This document shows positions 9,884-19,693 of a stretch of 64,000 nt of DNA, in pieces. The stretch's first letter is position 1, and every line of letters begins with the position of its first letter. Source of the stretch: Dokdonella sp. (GTDB lineage Bacteria; Pseudomonadota; Gammaproteobacteria; Xanthomonadales; Rhodanobacteraceae); assembly GCA_023228465.1 (NCBI GenBank), contig JALOBC010000010.1, positions 1 through 64,000 on the forward strand. The letters are read 5' to 3'. The notes beneath the pieces were generated by a model. That model had not been told where the DNA came from. It saw only the letters and a program-made list of their open reading frames with translations, and did not search any database. The position numbers and the translations under genes are program-made.

Positions 9884-10960
9884 GTGCGCGCCACCTCGGC
9901 CACCATCCACCTGGGCGCCCTGCGTCGCAACCTGGCGCGGCTGCGCGCGCTGGCGAGCCCGGCAAAGGTGCTGGCCGTGGTCAAGGCCGATGCCTACGGC
10001 CATGGCCTGGAGCGCGTGGCGCGGGCGCTGCACGAGGCCGACGCGTTCGGCGTTGCCTCGATCGCCGACGGCCTGCGCCTGCGGGCTGCCGGCCACCGCC
10101 AGCGCATTGTGGTCCTGTCCGGCCCGGATCGCGCCGACGACCTGGCCGAAGTGCGGCGACTGGATCTGGACATCGTCGTCCATCACGACAGCCAGCTCGA
10201 ATGGCTTGAGAGCCGTCCCGGCAAGCCGATCCGCGTGTGGCTGAAGATCGATTCGGGGATGCACCGGCTGGGCTTCCCGCCGGCCCGCGCGCAGGCCGTC
10301 CACGCGCGCCTGTCGCGCCTGCCGGCGGTCGCCGAAGACATCGTGCTGATGACCCACTTCGCCGCGTCGGACGAGTTCGACAACGCGCTCACCGGGCATC
10401 AGATCGCTGCGTTCGTGCAGGCCACCGCGGGCCTGCCGGGTGCGCGCTCGCTCAGCAACTCCGCCGGCCTGCTCGGCTGGCCGGCCGGGCGTGGCGACTG
10501 GGTGCGGGCAGGCGGCCTGCTCTATGGCCTGTCGGTGGTGGACGGCAAGTGCGGGGCGGACTTCGGCTTCGAGCCGGCCATGACCCTGGAGACGCGCCTG
10601 ATTGCCGTCAATCCGCTCGAGGCCGGCGCACGCGTGGGCTACGCGGCGACCTGGCAGGCGCCGCAGGATCTGCCGCTCGGCATTGCCGCGATCGGCTATG
10701 GCGACGGCTATCCACGCAGTGCCGCCAACGGCACGCCGGTGCTGGTCGGCGGTCGGCCCGCCGCGGTGGTCGGGCGCGTGTCGATGGATCTCATCAGCAT
10801 CGACCTGCGCAGCGTGCCGGAGGCGCGCGTCGGCGAGGTCGTCACGCTGTGGGGCGCCGGGCTGCCGGTCGAAACCGTCGCCGCCCATGCCGGCACCCTC
10901 AGCTACGACCTCACCTGCGGCATGACGCGGCGCGTCCTGTTCGTCGAGGACGAGGACTGA
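9884..10960 (+). CDS. alr: Alanine racemase
   Basis: PLP enzyme of 358 residues converting L- to D-alanine for peptidoglycan. The PLP lysine is in the N-terminal VVKADAYGHG motif. The C-terminal domain carries the conserved GYGDGYPR, VSMDLISID and LSYDLTCGMTRRV motifs. Translation most likely begins at GTG 9884 (MRATSATIHLGALRRNL), which gives the family length. The dnaB-alr order is common in Lysobacterales. Confidence 0.96.
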   Translation: MRATSATIHLGALRRNLARLRALASPAKVLAVVKADAYGHGLERVARALHEADAFGVASIADGLRLRAAGHRQRIVVLSGPDRADDLAEVRRLDLDIVVHHDSQLEWLESRPGKPIRVWLKIDSGMHRLGFPPARAQAVHARLSRLPAVAEDIVLMTHFAASDEFDNALTGHQIAAFVQATAGLPGARSLSNSAGLLGWPAGRGDWVRAGGLLYGLSVVDGKCGADFGFEPAMTLETRLIAVNPLEAGARVGYAATWQAPQDLPLGIAAIGYGDGYPRSAANGTPVLVGGRPAAVVGRVSMDLISIDLRSVPEARVGEVVTLWGAGLPVETVAAHAGTLSYDLTCGMTRRVLFVEDED

Positions 10961-11048
10961 GCGCGCGCCTGGCCGGCCCGGGCGCGCCGCGGGTCGGCGT
11001 CACCCGCCGCCGCCGGCCGGCAGCGCGGCAGACAGGGCAGGGATTCGT

Positions 11049-11054
11049 TATGAT
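11049..11054 (+). promoter_or_regulatory. Candidate -10 element of cyclase gene
   Basis: TATGAT lies 9 bp before the ATG at 11064, so transcription would start only 2-3 nt before the start codon and the message would be nearly leaderless. No clear -35 is seen. Confidence 0.35.
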
Positions 11055-11063
11055 CCGCGCCGC

Positions 11064-11963
11064 ATGACTGAACGACGCGCCTTGACCATTCTGTTCGCCG
11101 ATATCTCGGGCAGCACGCGGCTGTTCGAGGCCTATGGTGACGTCGAGGCGCTGCAGCGCGTCAGTCGCATCCTCGGCGCCCTTGCCGAGGTGGCCGTCAG
11201 CCACGGCGGGCAGGTGGTCAAGACCATCGGCGACGAGATCATGTGCACGTTCCCGGGGCCGCTGCACGGCATCCTCGCCGCCACCGACATGCAGCGCCGG
11301 GTCAACAGTGATGTCGAGTTCACTACCGACAACGTCGCCATCCGCATCGGCCTGCACCATGGCGATGTGCTGATCAACGACGGGGATGTGTTCGGCGATG
11401 CGGTCAACACCGCCGCACGCATGGCCGACAAGGATCTGGCGCGGCGCGACCAGATCATCACCACGCGCAGTACCGTGGTCGGGCTCACCCACGCCACCGG
11501 CCTGAACGTGCGCTCGCTGGGCAACGTGCACGTGCTCGGCAAGCTCGCTCCGCTGGAGATCGTCGACGTGCTGTGGCAGGAAAACCAGGAACTGGTGACC
11601 ACCGTCCAGCGCATCGTGCAGCCATCCAGCGTGGCCGGCGCGCGCCTGCTGCTGCGCTATCGCAGCCAGGTGTTCGAGCTGGATGAAGACGCCGCCTTCT
11701 CGATCGGCCGCGATCCGGCCAGCAGCCTGGTGGTCGAAACCGAGTGGGTTTCACGCAACCATGCACTGATCGAATGGAAGCGTGGCTACTTCATGCTGGC
11801 CGACCGTTCGACCAACGGCACCTGGCTGAAGATCGGCGAGGACGATGAACTGCTGGTGCACCGCGACGAGACCCATCTGCGGCGCAGCGGTTCGGTCAGC
11901 CTCGGCCAGAGCCACCTGGCCGAGGCGCCGGAACTGGTCTATTTCCAGTGCGCCGACGCGTAG
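11064..11963 (+). CDS. Class III adenylate cyclase with C-terminal FHA domain
   Basis: The N-terminal about 170 residues form a class III nucleotidyl cyclase homology domain. Both metal aspartates are present (Asp13 in FADISGST, Asp57 in KTIGDEIM), as are base-selecting Lys54 and Asp112 and the transition-state residues Asn115 and Arg119 (GDAVNTAARM). The set is complete and ATP-type, so it is probably an active, cytosolic cAMP-forming enzyme. A forkhead-associated domain follows at about 205-285 (IGRDPASS, SRNHALIEW, DRSTNGTW), which would bind phosphothreonine and could couple the cyclase to a Ser/Thr kinase. There is no membrane segment. Confidence 0.92.
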   Translation: MTERRALTILFADISGSTRLFEAYGDVEALQRVSRILGALAEVAVSHGGQVVKTIGDEIMCTFPGPLHGILAATDMQRRVNSDVEFTTDNVAIRIGLHHGDVLINDGDVFGDAVNTAARMADKDLARRDQIITTRSTVVGLTHATGLNVRSLGNVHVLGKLAPLEIVDVLWQENQELVTTVQRIVQPSSVAGARLLLRYRSQVFELDEDAAFSIGRDPASSLVVETEWVSRNHALIEWKRGYFMLADRSTNGTWLKIGEDDELLVHRDETHLRRSGSVSLGQSHLAEAPELVYFQCADA

Positions 11964-12000
11964 CCCGCGCGGCGCGGACCTGGTCACACGCTGCGCGGGC
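11963..12000. terminator. Hairpin between convergent genes
   Basis: GCCCGCGCGGCG (11963-11974) pairs with 11989-12000 with one mismatch over 12 bp. It sits between the convergent cyclase and DUF1501 genes and could serve both strands. There is no T-tract. Confidence 0.4.
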
Positions 12001-12042
12001 GGCCGCGCCTGACCGACGGCGTCGGTGGTGCGGCGCGGCGGC

Positions 12043-13389
12043 TCAGGCTTCGAAACCGCTGGCGAAGATCATCTCGTAATCGGCCGGCGGCAGGTCCGTA
12101 CCCTGGAAGATGCCGAGCGGCGCGTAGTCCGTGTAGCCGGGGAACACGGCCGGCAGGTGCGGGTTGCGCAGGCGCCGGTTGACCGCTTCGGCCAGGATGT
12201 GGCGGTAATCGGTGGTGACGCCGACGTCGGCGCGCTCGAACAGCTGTTCGGTCGCCAGTCCCGGGAAGCTGCCGTAGGTCTGCCCGCCGTTTACTGCGCC
12301 ACCCAGCACCAGGGCGATGTTGCCGTAGCCGTGGTCGGTGCCGCCGGCATCGTTTTCCAGCACGCGGCGGCCGAACTCGCTCATCACGATGATGTTGACG
12401 CGCCCGAGGTGGCTGCCATCCAGGTCGGTGCAGAAGGCCGTCAGCGCGCCGGAGAACTCCTCCACCAGGTTGCCGAAATAGTCCCAGCCCTGGGTGGGGT
12501 TGCCCTGGCCGTTGTGCGTATCCCAGCCACCATAATCGACGGTGGCGATGCGCAGCCCCAGGTCCTCGCGCTTGATCAGCGTCGCCAGCATCTTCATCTG
12601 GCTGCCGAGTGACCCGCCGTCGTACACCGCGCCATTGGCCGGCACGTAGGCGTTGAAATCGATGGGCCGGATCAGGGCCAGCGAATCGAGCGCCTGGCGG
12701 CCCTTGCGCTCGAGTTCCGACGCACCCTGCCAGAGTGCCGGCAGCAGATCGACGAAGCCGGTGTTGCCGGAAACGTCGCTGGCGCGCCAGGCCCAGTCGC
12801 CGGTATCCAGGCGGAACGCGCCGCCACTGGCCATGGTGATGGTTTCCGTGCTGGCCAGCAGGCTGGTCGAGGTGATCGCGCCGACGCACAAGGATGGAAT
12901 GGGGATGCTGGCGGGCAGGCCGCCGGTGCGCAGGTGCCGGGTCAGCCAGCCTTCGCTGCCGGACAGGCCGCCGAGGCCGTATTCCATGAACGCCTGGGCG
13001 TCGAAATGGCTGCGCGTGACCGGCTGCTGGGTCATGCCGACCGCGTGCACGATGGCCAGTTTGCCGTCCTGGTAGAGTGTGTGGAGCCCGCTCGCGCGCG
13101 GATGCAGGCCCCACAGGCCGCCGCTGTTGGCCAGCGGCAGTGCGGCGTTGGCACCGCTGGCCGGAATGCGCGTGGCGCTGCGCGCCTGCTCGTACTGCAC
13201 GCGCAGTTCGCCGGCGATCGGCGCGACGAAGCTCAGGCCATCCATCGCCCCGCGCAGGTACACGAACAGCAGCACGTCATCGCTTGCCGCGCCCGGTCCG
13301 GCGAGGCCGACGCGGGTGCGCGTGGCCGCGCCGGTGGCAAGCGTGGCAAGCGCGCTGGTCTTGAGGAAATCGCGTCGGTTCATGCTCAT
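12043..13389 (-). CDS. DUF1501 protein, Tat-exported
   Basis: A 448-residue protein beginning MSMNRRDFLKTSALATLATG, a twin-arginine signal with the RRDFLK motif. The body matches the DUF1501 family (VYLRGAMDGLSFVAP; VIVMSEFGRRVLENDAGGTDHGYG), distantly related to alkaline-phosphatase-like/sulfatase folds. It is encoded 10 bp downstream of a DUF1800 gene; the two families occur together in many bacteria, which suggests a joint extracytoplasmic function that is still unknown. Confidence 0.9.
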   Translation of the reverse strand: MSMNRRDFLKTSALATLATGAATRTRVGLAGPGAASDDVLLFVYLRGAMDGLSFVAPIAGELRVQYEQARSATRIPASGANAALPLANSGGLWGLHPRASGLHTLYQDGKLAIVHAVGMTQQPVTRSHFDAQAFMEYGLGGLSGSEGWLTRHLRTGGLPASIPIPSLCVGAITSTSLLASTETITMASGGAFRLDTGDWAWRASDVSGNTGFVDLLPALWQGASELERKGRQALDSLALIRPIDFNAYVPANGAVYDGGSLGSQMKMLATLIKREDLGLRIATVDYGGWDTHNGQGNPTQGWDYFGNLVEEFSGALTAFCTDLDGSHLGRVNIIVMSEFGRRVLENDAGGTDHGYGNIALVLGGAVNGGQTYGSFPGLATEQLFERADVGVTTDYRHILAEAVNRRLRNPHLPAVFPGYTDYAPLGIFQGTDLPPADYEMIFASGFEA

Positions 13390-13399
13390 CGGGCTGTCC

Positions 13400-15169
13400 T
13401 CAGCGACGGTGGAATTCGGGCGCGCACAGCATCAGCCCGACCAGGTGACGCAGGCGGGCCTGCACGTAGTGCGCGGCGAGATTGCCCTCGCCCGCCCAGT
13501 CATTGGTATCGATGGCGAGGTTGGCGCCGGCATCGGCGTTCTGACGCATGAAGTTGACCAGCACGGTACGGCGGGCCGGATCGGGCGCGAAGCCGTAGAT
13601 GCGCCCGGTCCAATAGTCCACGATGGCGTTGGCCGAGCGCTGGCCGGGCGCCAGCGCGGCCAGCGTCTGCGCGGCGATGTCGGCGATGCGCGGGGCTTCG
13701 TCGGCTCGCGAGATCCGCAACACGGTGAGCTGGGCCATCAGCTTCCAGGTCATGGCCAGCGCGCCGGAACTCGTCCATGCTTCGCGGCGATCGGGATAGC
13801 CGTTCGGCGCCGCCCAGTAGAAGGCGCGGTGGCCGGTGCTGCCGATGCGCGAAACCAGCTCCTCGCTGACAGTCCAGGCCGGATCATTGTCCCAGGTGGG
13901 CGTGAAATCGGCCTGCAACACGCGCAGTGCGCGCGCGACCGCACTGAAGGGGCGCACGACCTTCTCGCCCCAGGCGGCGCGAAACTCGGCCGAGAGGAGG
14001 ATGTGACGCAGCACCTGGCGCAGCTGGTCGGGCGCTTCCCAGGTCGCGCCGAACACCGCCGCGGCGCTGGCCACCAGGCTCGCGGGCGGCTCGTCACCGA
14101 CGAAACGACGGCACAGCTTGCGGCACACGTGGGTGGCGGTGCCCGGGTGCGCGGCGAGCGTATCCAGCGCCAATTCGCCGTCGATCTCGCCCTTGTAGCT
14201 CTGGATGAAGCGGTTGAGGAACCACTTGCTGTAGTTGTCGTGCCAGCCGGGACGGAACACGAAGGTACCGTCGTTCTCGCCGGGGAACTGCCAGTGCCCG
14301 TTGCGGAGCGTCCAGCCGGTGAGCGCGCGCGTGGCCGAATAGACATCCTCGTCCACGTATTTCAGGCGTACGCCGATACCGTCGTTGCCCATGCCGACGG
14401 GAAGCGAAGGGTCGTCAGGGCGCAGCACGCCGGCATAGTTCTCGACGCCAAGCGTGTGCAGCTCGATGAGCTCGCGGGCGAAGTTCTCGTTCGGCCCGTC
14501 GCGCCGGTTCGCGCTGAGGTCGAGGAAGTACATCATGGTCGTCGCGCGCGTGACCGCGCCCAGCATCTGGCGGAAGTTGCCGAGGGCATGGGCGCGGATG
14601 ACATCGCGGTCGTAGTGCGGGAACACGGTGGCGCCGTCGTAGTCCCAGCCGAAGGTGCTGAAGTGGTCGTGCCAGAAGTCGACCGCCACTTCGAAGAGCT
14701 GGCGTCGGCTGTACACGGCGCGGGTCAGCTTGGCGTGTTCGCACTCGCTGACCGGGCGCATGCGCACCGCGTAGTCCGGTGCGTTCTCGTGATGGTCGGC
14801 CCAGAGCTGCTCCAGCGACTTGTAGAGGGTGGGGAACACCGCCGGGGCGAGGCGCGCCTCGACCGCGCTGTCGTCGATCGCTGCCGGCGCGAGCTGCTGG
14901 TCGATCCACGCCTGCCAGCGGCTGGCATCGTCGGCGCCCAGCGCCGTGAGCTCGGCAAGCAGCGCTGGCGTGGCGCCAAAGCTGGCGCGCTCCAGCCAGC
15001 GCAGCAGCGGGGGTGGCGCGGCAAGCGTGCCCGGTGCGTCGGCCAGGTGGGCGTCGCTGGCGGCCTTGCCGGGGCGGCGCATGGGCCGGGCACCCGCACC
15101 CGACGAGGCCGGCAGGAGGCCCGCCACACGGCGGAGTGCGTCGATCAGCGGGGCAGACGTCGTGCTCAT
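13400..15169 (-). CDS. DUF1800 protein
   Basis: A 589-residue protein of the DUF1800 family (WLERASFGATPALLAELTAL; FWHDHFSTFGWDYDG; FARELIELHTLGVENY). The ATG at 15169 is chosen because further upstream the frame would overlap murB. It is the first gene of a two-gene unit with DUF1501. No classical signal peptide is obvious from this start, unlike its Tat-exported partner. The family's biochemical function is unknown. Confidence 0.88.
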   Translation of the reverse strand: MSTTSAPLIDALRRVAGLLPASSGAGARPMRRPGKAASDAHLADAPGTLAAPPPLLRWLERASFGATPALLAELTALGADDASRWQAWIDQQLAPAAIDDSAVEARLAPAVFPTLYKSLEQLWADHHENAPDYAVRMRPVSECEHAKLTRAVYSRRQLFEVAVDFWHDHFSTFGWDYDGATVFPHYDRDVIRAHALGNFRQMLGAVTRATTMMYFLDLSANRRDGPNENFARELIELHTLGVENYAGVLRPDDPSLPVGMGNDGIGVRLKYVDEDVYSATRALTGWTLRNGHWQFPGENDGTFVFRPGWHDNYSKWFLNRFIQSYKGEIDGELALDTLAAHPGTATHVCRKLCRRFVGDEPPASLVASAAAVFGATWEAPDQLRQVLRHILLSAEFRAAWGEKVVRPFSAVARALRVLQADFTPTWDNDPAWTVSEELVSRIGSTGHRAFYWAAPNGYPDRREAWTSSGALAMTWKLMAQLTVLRISRADEAPRIADIAAQTLAALAPGQRSANAIVDYWTGRIYGFAPDPARRTVLVNFMRQNADAGANLAIDTNDWAGEGNLAAHYVQARLRHLVGLMLCAPEFHRR

Positions 15170-15242
15170 GGGCAATTCCGCAGGGAACCCGCTGGCTAGC
15201 CTAACGCCAATCGGCGCGTAATTCCCTGACCGGGTTGGCGAT

Positions 15243-16304
15243 TCAGCCCGCGCCGACGATGCGCGGCTCGGCCTGCAGCTTGACCCCGAACGCCGCGTGT
15301 ACGCCACGTGCGACGTGGCGCGCCACGCGCAGCAGTTCACTGCCGCGCGCACGGCCGTGGTTGACCAGCACCAGGGCGTGGCGCTCGGAAATGCCGGCAT
15401 CGCCCTCCCGATAACCCTTGAAGCCTGCCTGTTCGATCAGCCACGCCGCAGACAGCTTGCGCAATCCCTGGCCGGCCGGCCAATGGGGCAGGCCGGCATG
15501 GGCCCGCAGCAGGCGTTCGGCGTCCGCGTCGGCCACCAGCGGATTCTTGAAGAAGCTGCCGGCATTGCCGATCAGGGCGGGGTTGGGGAGCTTGCGGGTG
15601 CGCAGGCGCGCCACGGCCTCGGCGACCGCCGCGGATGTGACCCGTTCGACGCCGAGCGCAGCCAGCTCTTCGGCGACACCGGCATAGTCGGCGCGCGGTT
15701 CGCGCTGGTGCGGCAGGTCGAACTCCACCGCGGTCACGATATAGCGGTCCGGCGCCTGCTTGAAGAGCGAATCGCGGTAGGCGAAGGCGCAGCCGGCGTT
15801 GTCGATCCTCACCAGCCGGCCGGCCGGCCGGTCCCAGGCCTCCACCGCGTGGATGAACTCGCCGACCTCCACGCCGTAGGCGCCGATGTTCTGGATCGGT
15901 GCCGCGCCCACCGTGCCCGGGATCAGCACCAGGTTCTCCAACCCGACAAGGCCGTGGCCGAGCGACCAGTGCACGAAGTCGTTCCAGTTTTCCCCGGCCG
16001 CCACGCGGACTCTGGTGGCCCCTGCGGGCGTGCCGATGATGTCGATGCCGCGCGTGGCCACGCCCAGCACCACCCCCGGCCAGTCCCCGGCGAACAGGAT
16101 GTTGCTGCCTTCGCCGAGCACCAGCAGGGGCAGGGCGTTCAGGGCCGGCAGGGCGAACAGGTGGGCGAGCGCCGCCGGATCGCGCACGTCCGCCAGCAGG
16201 TTGGCCACGGCCGGCACGCGGAAGCTGTTGCGGCCTTCCAGCGAGGCATCGGCGACCAGCGTGTAGCCCAGTTCACCGACCGGGCCGGCTTCAGCCGCGT
16301 GCAC
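15243..16304 (-). CDS. murB: UDP-N-acetylenolpyruvoylglucosamine reductase
   Basis: FAD enzyme of 353 residues making UDP-N-acetylmuramate in peptidoglycan synthesis. The FAD-binding [14 protein letters not shown] motif and [11 protein letters not shown] segment are present, with the catalytic serine in [10 protein letters not shown]. The GTG at 16304 overlaps the pyrD 3' end by 14 bp. The C-terminus ([19 protein letters not shown]) is typical of the E. coli-type enzyme. Confidence 0.95.
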   Translation of the reverse strand: MHAAEAGPVGELGYTLVADASLEGRNSFRVPAVANLLADVRDPAALAHLFALPALNALPLLVLGEGSNILFAGDWPGVVLGVATRGIDIIGTPAGATRVRVAAGENWNDFVHWSLGHGLVGLENLVLIPGTVGAAPIQNIGAYGVEVGEFIHAVEAWDRPAGRLVRIDNAGCAFAYRDSLFKQAPDRYIVTAVEFDLPHQREPRADYAGVAEELAALGVERVTSAAVAEAVARLRTRKLPNPALIGNAGSFFKNPLVADADAERLLRAHAGLPHWPAGQGLRKLSAAWLIEQAGFKGYREGDAGISERHALVLVNHGRARGSELLRVARHVARGVHAAFGVKLQAEPRIVGAG

Positions 16305-17310
16305 GGATCGCCTCGACGCATTCGCCGATCAGCGCCGGGCCGCGATAGACCATGCCGGTGTAGAACTGCACCAGGCTGGCCCCGGCGGCAATCTTGGTCG
16401 CGGCATCGCCACCGCTGACAATGCCGCCCACGCCGACCAGCGGGACGGCCTCGCCCAGCCGCGCGGCCATGCCGCGCAGTACGGCGGTGGCGCGCGTGAA
16501 CAACGGTTTGCCGGACAGTCCGCCCGCTTCCCGCGCCAGGCGATGGGTGGTGACCGGGGTGCGATCCAGGGTGGTATTGGTGCAGATCACGCCGTCGATG
16601 CCGGCGGCCAGCAGCACCTCGGCCATGGCGTCGAGCTCGGCGTCGGCCAGATCCGGGGCGATCTTCAGCAGCATGGGCTTGCGTGCCCCATGCCGGGCGC
16701 CGAGGCGCTCCTGCGCCTCGCGCAGGGTGCCGATGAAGCGCCGCAGGGTGTCTTCTTCCTGCAGGTCGCGCAGGCCCTGGGTGTTGGGCGAGGAGATGTT
16801 GACCGTCACGTAGCTGGCACGCGGATAGACCCGCTCCAGGCAGTGCAGGTAGTCATCGACTGCGTTCTCGTTCGGCGTGTCCTTGTTCTTGCCGATGTTG
16901 ATGCCCAGCGGACCGGAGAAGCGCGCGCGCTCGACATTGCGCACCAGCGCATCCACGCCGCCATTGTTGAAGCCCAGTCGGTTGATGACGGCCTGGTGCT
17001 CGGGCAGGCGGAACATGCGCGGTTTCGGGTTGCCCGCCTGCGGCCGCGGCGTGGTGGTGCCAACCTCGATGAAGCCGAAGCCCAGTGCCGCCAGCGCGTC
17101 CACGTGCGCGCCGTTCTTGTCCAGGCCGGCGGCCAGCCCGACCGGGTTGGCGAAGTCGAGGCCGAACACCTTGCGCGGTAGCGGCACGGCGACGCGCGCG
17201 AGCAGCGCGTTGGCGCCGGTGCGCCAGGCGGCTTCAAGCGCGGCAAGGCCGAGGTCGTGCGCGCGCTCGGCGTCCAGGCAGAACAGGAAGGGGCGGGCGA
17301 GGGCGTACAT
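16291..17310 (-). CDS. pyrD: Dihydroorotate dehydrogenase (quinone)
   Basis: Class 2, membrane-associated DHODH of 339 residues (pyrimidine synthesis, reducing ubiquinone). It shows the class 2 N-terminal helix ([20 protein letters not shown]), FMN-binding motifs ([22 protein letters not shown]) and [14 protein letters not shown]. The serine in NISSPNT is the class 2 catalytic base position. The 3' end overlaps murB, so the two are probably co-transcribed. Confidence 0.96.
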   Translation of the reverse strand: MYALARPFLFCLDAERAHDLGLAALEAAWRTGANALLARVAVPLPRKVFGLDFANPVGLAAGLDKNGAHVDALAALGFGFIEVGTTTPRPQAGNPKPRMFRLPEHQAVINRLGFNNGGVDALVRNVERARFSGPLGINIGKNKDTPNENAVDDYLHCLERVYPRASYVTVNISSPNTQGLRDLQEEDTLRRFIGTLREAQERLGARHGARKPMLLKIAPDLADAELDAMAEVLLAAGIDGVICTNTTLDRTPVTTHRLAREAGGLSGKPLFTRATAVLRGMAARLGEAVPLVGVGGIVSGGDAATKIAAGASLVQFYTGMVYRGPALIGECVEAIRARG

Positions 17311-17392
17311 GTGGAAACCAGGCGTTGGATGGGGGCGCCTCGAGCCAGCGGCAAGCGCGGGCCGCGCACGCCGGCCGGCGGGCAACCGTCAC

Positions 17393-17680
17393 TCAGGAGG
17401 CAAGGTGCGCGAGGAAGGCCAGGCCACCGAGGAAGGCGAACACGATGAAGGTGAAGATGACGATGGCCAGCAGGTGCAGCCAGCCGAGGATCAGGCCGAC
17501 GATCGCCATGCCATCGCCTTCGATCATGCCGGGCGGCGCACGGCGGATCTCGCCACGCGCGGCATGCCCGCAGATGACGGCCACGATGGCGCCGATGAAC
17601 GGCAGGCCGACCCAGCACAGGATGCCGAACACGAGGCTCAGGATGGCGGTGGTGCTGGTACGGGGCTGGAGGGCATTCAT
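17393..17680 (-). CDS. DUF4190 small membrane protein
   Basis: A 95-residue protein with two hydrophobic spans (AILSLVFGILCWVGLPFIGA and LHLLAIVIFTFIVFAFLGGL) and the DUF4190 hallmark HAARGEIRR between them. Function unknown. Start ATG 17680 (MNALQPRTSTTA). It lies 82 bp before pyrD on the same strand. Confidence 0.8.
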   Translation of the reverse strand: MNALQPRTSTTAILSLVFGILCWVGLPFIGAIVAVICGHAARGEIRRAPPGMIEGDGMAIVGLILGWLHLLAIVIFTFIVFAFLGGLAFLAHLAS

Positions 17681-17756
17681 GGCGGAAGGTCCTGTGGCGT
17701 CCAGTGCGCGGGCCAAGGTTAGCATGCGGCGCCGGTCACGCCGTCCGTGGCAGGCT

Positions 17757-17813
17757 GGCACCGCGGTCGGACCCTCCAGGCCAGCCTGGAGGGTCGCCTC
17801 GAGCCGCGGTGCC
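17757..17813. repeat. Nested double inverted repeat
   Basis: An outer 10-bp arm pair (GGCACCGCGG 17757-17766 with 17804-17813) encloses an inner 11-bp perfect hairpin (GACCCTCCAGG 17770-17780 with 17785-17795, loop CCAG). It lies 20 bp after the stop of the leftward ALDH7 gene and upstream of the DUF4190 gene. It probably works as a transcription end or 3'-stabilising structure. There is no T-run. Confidence 0.55.
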
Positions 17814-17832
17814 GTGTCGGCGGTGGCGAGTT

Positions 17833-19368
17833 CTAGACCGTGAACTTGATGCCCTGCGCGAGCGGCAGTTCATCGGACCAGTTGATGGTGTTGGTCTGCC
17901 GGCGCATGTAGGCCTGCCAGGCGGTAGAGCCCGATTCGCGCCCGCCGCCGGTTTCCTTCTCGCCACCGAAGGCACCACCGATCTCGGCGCCGGAAGTGCC
18001 GATGTTGATGTTGGCAATGCCGCAGTCGGAGCCCGCGGCGGACAGGTACTGCTCGGAGGCCCGCAGGTTCTGCGTGAAGAGCGCCGACGACAGACCCTGC
18101 GGAACGGCGTTCTGCATGGCGATGGCTTCGTCGAGGGTCTTGTACGGCATCACGTACAGGATCGGTGCGAAGGTCTCCGTCTGCACCACTTCATCGGAGT
18201 TGCGCAGGCCGGTGACGATGGTCGGGAGCACGAAGTTGCCCGGACGGTCGGTCAGGGCCTTGCCACCGGTGGCGATGGTGCCGCCGGCGGCCCTGGCCTT
18301 GTCGATGGCGGCCAGGAAGTTCTGCACCGCATCCTGGCTGTTCAGGGGCCCCATCAGGGTGGCGGCGAGGGTCGGATCGCCGATCTTCGTCTCCACCTGC
18401 TGGTAGGCCTTGACCAGCGTGTCCACGATCGTGTCGTGAATCGACTCGTGCACGATCAGGCGGCGCGTGGTGGTACAGCGCTGGCCTGCCGTGCCGACCG
18501 CGCCGAACACGATGGCCGGGATGGCCAGCTTCAGGTCGGCCGTTTCATCCACGATGATCGCGTTGTTGCCGCCCAGTTCCAGCAGCGAGCGGCCCATGCG
18601 CTCGGCCACGCGCACGCCGACCTGGCGTCCAATCCTGGTCGAGCCGGTGAAGCTGACCAGGGCGATGCGCCGGTCATCGACGAACTTCTGCGCCAGCTCC
18701 GTGCCGGCGTCATTGAACAGGAAGAACAGGTCCGGGAAGCCGCCCTCGCGCAGGGCGTCGTTGCAGATCTTCATCGCCGCCACGGCCGACAGCGGCACCT
18801 TCGGCGAGGGCTTCCAGATCGAGATGTCGCCGCACACTGCGGCGATGAACGAGTTCCACGCCCACACCGCGACGGGGAAATTGAAGGCGGAAATGATGCC
18901 CACCAGGCCCAGCGGCTGCCACTGCTCGTACATGCGGTGGCCCGGGCGCTCGGAGTGCATGGTGAAGCCGTACAGCATGCGCGACTGGCCGACGGCGAAA
19001 TCGGCGATGTCGATCATCTCCTGCACCTCGCCGTCGCCTTCGGGCTTGATCTTGCCCATCTCCAGGGCGACCAGCGAACCCAGGGCATCCTTGTGCTTGC
19101 GCAGGGCCTGGCCGCACAGGCGGATTGCCTCGCCGCGCCGCGGTGCCGGTGTCGTGCGCCAGGTCTCGAAGGCTGCCTGCGCACGCGTGACGATGGTGTC
19201 GTAATCCGCTGCGCTCGAAGCGTACACGCCGGCGATGACCTCGTTGGTACTCGGATTCAGCGGCTGCAGCAAGCCGGCGTCGGTGGCCCGCGACCATTCG
19301 CCGTTGCCAAGATAGGTGCCGGAATTGTGCTCGGCGAGGCCGAGCGCGTTGAGGATCTGCGCGGACAT
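17833..19368 (-). CDS. ALDH7-family aldehyde dehydrogenase (aminoadipic-semialdehyde type)
   Basis: A 511-residue aldehyde dehydrogenase. The ALDH7/antiquitin signatures are present: QPLGLVGIISAFNFPVAVW, LLELGGNNAIIV (catalytic Glu), VGTAGQRCTTTRRL (catalytic Cys) and EIGGAFGGEKETGGGRESG. It likely oxidises L-2-aminoadipate 6-semialdehyde / piperideine-6-carboxylate in lysine degradation. The start at ATG 19368 has a GGAG site just upstream. It is monocistronic, and a nested hairpin follows the stop. Confidence 0.92.
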   Translation of the reverse strand: MSAQILNALGLAEHNSGTYLGNGEWSRATDAGLLQPLNPSTNEVIAGVYASSAADYDTIVTRAQAAFETWRTTPAPRRGEAIRLCGQALRKHKDALGSLVALEMGKIKPEGDGEVQEMIDIADFAVGQSRMLYGFTMHSERPGHRMYEQWQPLGLVGIISAFNFPVAVWAWNSFIAAVCGDISIWKPSPKVPLSAVAAMKICNDALREGGFPDLFFLFNDAGTELAQKFVDDRRIALVSFTGSTRIGRQVGVRVAERMGRSLLELGGNNAIIVDETADLKLAIPAIVFGAVGTAGQRCTTTRRLIVHESIHDTIVDTLVKAYQQVETKIGDPTLAATLMGPLNSQDAVQNFLAAIDKARAAGGTIATGGKALTDRPGNFVLPTIVTGLRNSDEVVQTETFAPILYVMPYKTLDEAIAMQNAVPQGLSSALFTQNLRASEQYLSAAGSDCGIANINIGTSGAEIGGAFGGEKETGGGRESGSTAWQAYMRRQTNTINWSDELPLAQGIKFTV

Positions 19369-19496
19369 GGTGACTCCAAGGGAAAGGTAGGCGCCTTGCG
19401 GCTCTGGACCCACGATTGTAGCAGGCAGGGTGAGCCGGCCCAGGGCGGCAGGCCCCCATCTCGGCACGCGAAGCGCTGCCGGTGGTGCGAAAAAGG

Positions 19497-19525
19497 TTGA
19501 CGTGGCCCCTCGCGATCAGAATAAT
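19497..19525 (+). promoter_or_regulatory. Candidate promoter of the tRNA gene
   Basis: TTGACG (19497-19502) and AATAAT (19520-19525) are 17 bp apart, a near-consensus sigma70 promoter. It would start transcription about 75 bp before the mature tRNA. Confidence 0.55.
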
Positions 19526-19606
19526 CCGCGGCCTTCCCGACGCGCACGCCTCGCCCGCAGCATGTTAAACTGCGCGGCCGCCCACGGCGGGAAGCTGCAT
19601 CACCCC

Positions 19607-19683
19607 GCGCCCGTAGCTCAGCTGGATAGAGCACCAGGCTACGAACTTGGGGGTCGGGAGTTCGAATCTCTCCGGGCGCGCCA
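19607..19683 (+). tRNA. tRNA-Arg(ACG)
   Basis: 77 nt including an encoded CCA. The acceptor arms GCGCCCG and CGGGCGC pair fully. The D arm is GCTC/GAGC, the anticodon arm CCAGG/CTTGG with loop CTACGAA (anticodon ACG at 19641-19643), and the T loop TTCGAAT. It decodes CGU/CGC/CGA after adenosine deamination. Confidence 0.97.
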
Positions 19684-19693
19684 TACGAAGATG

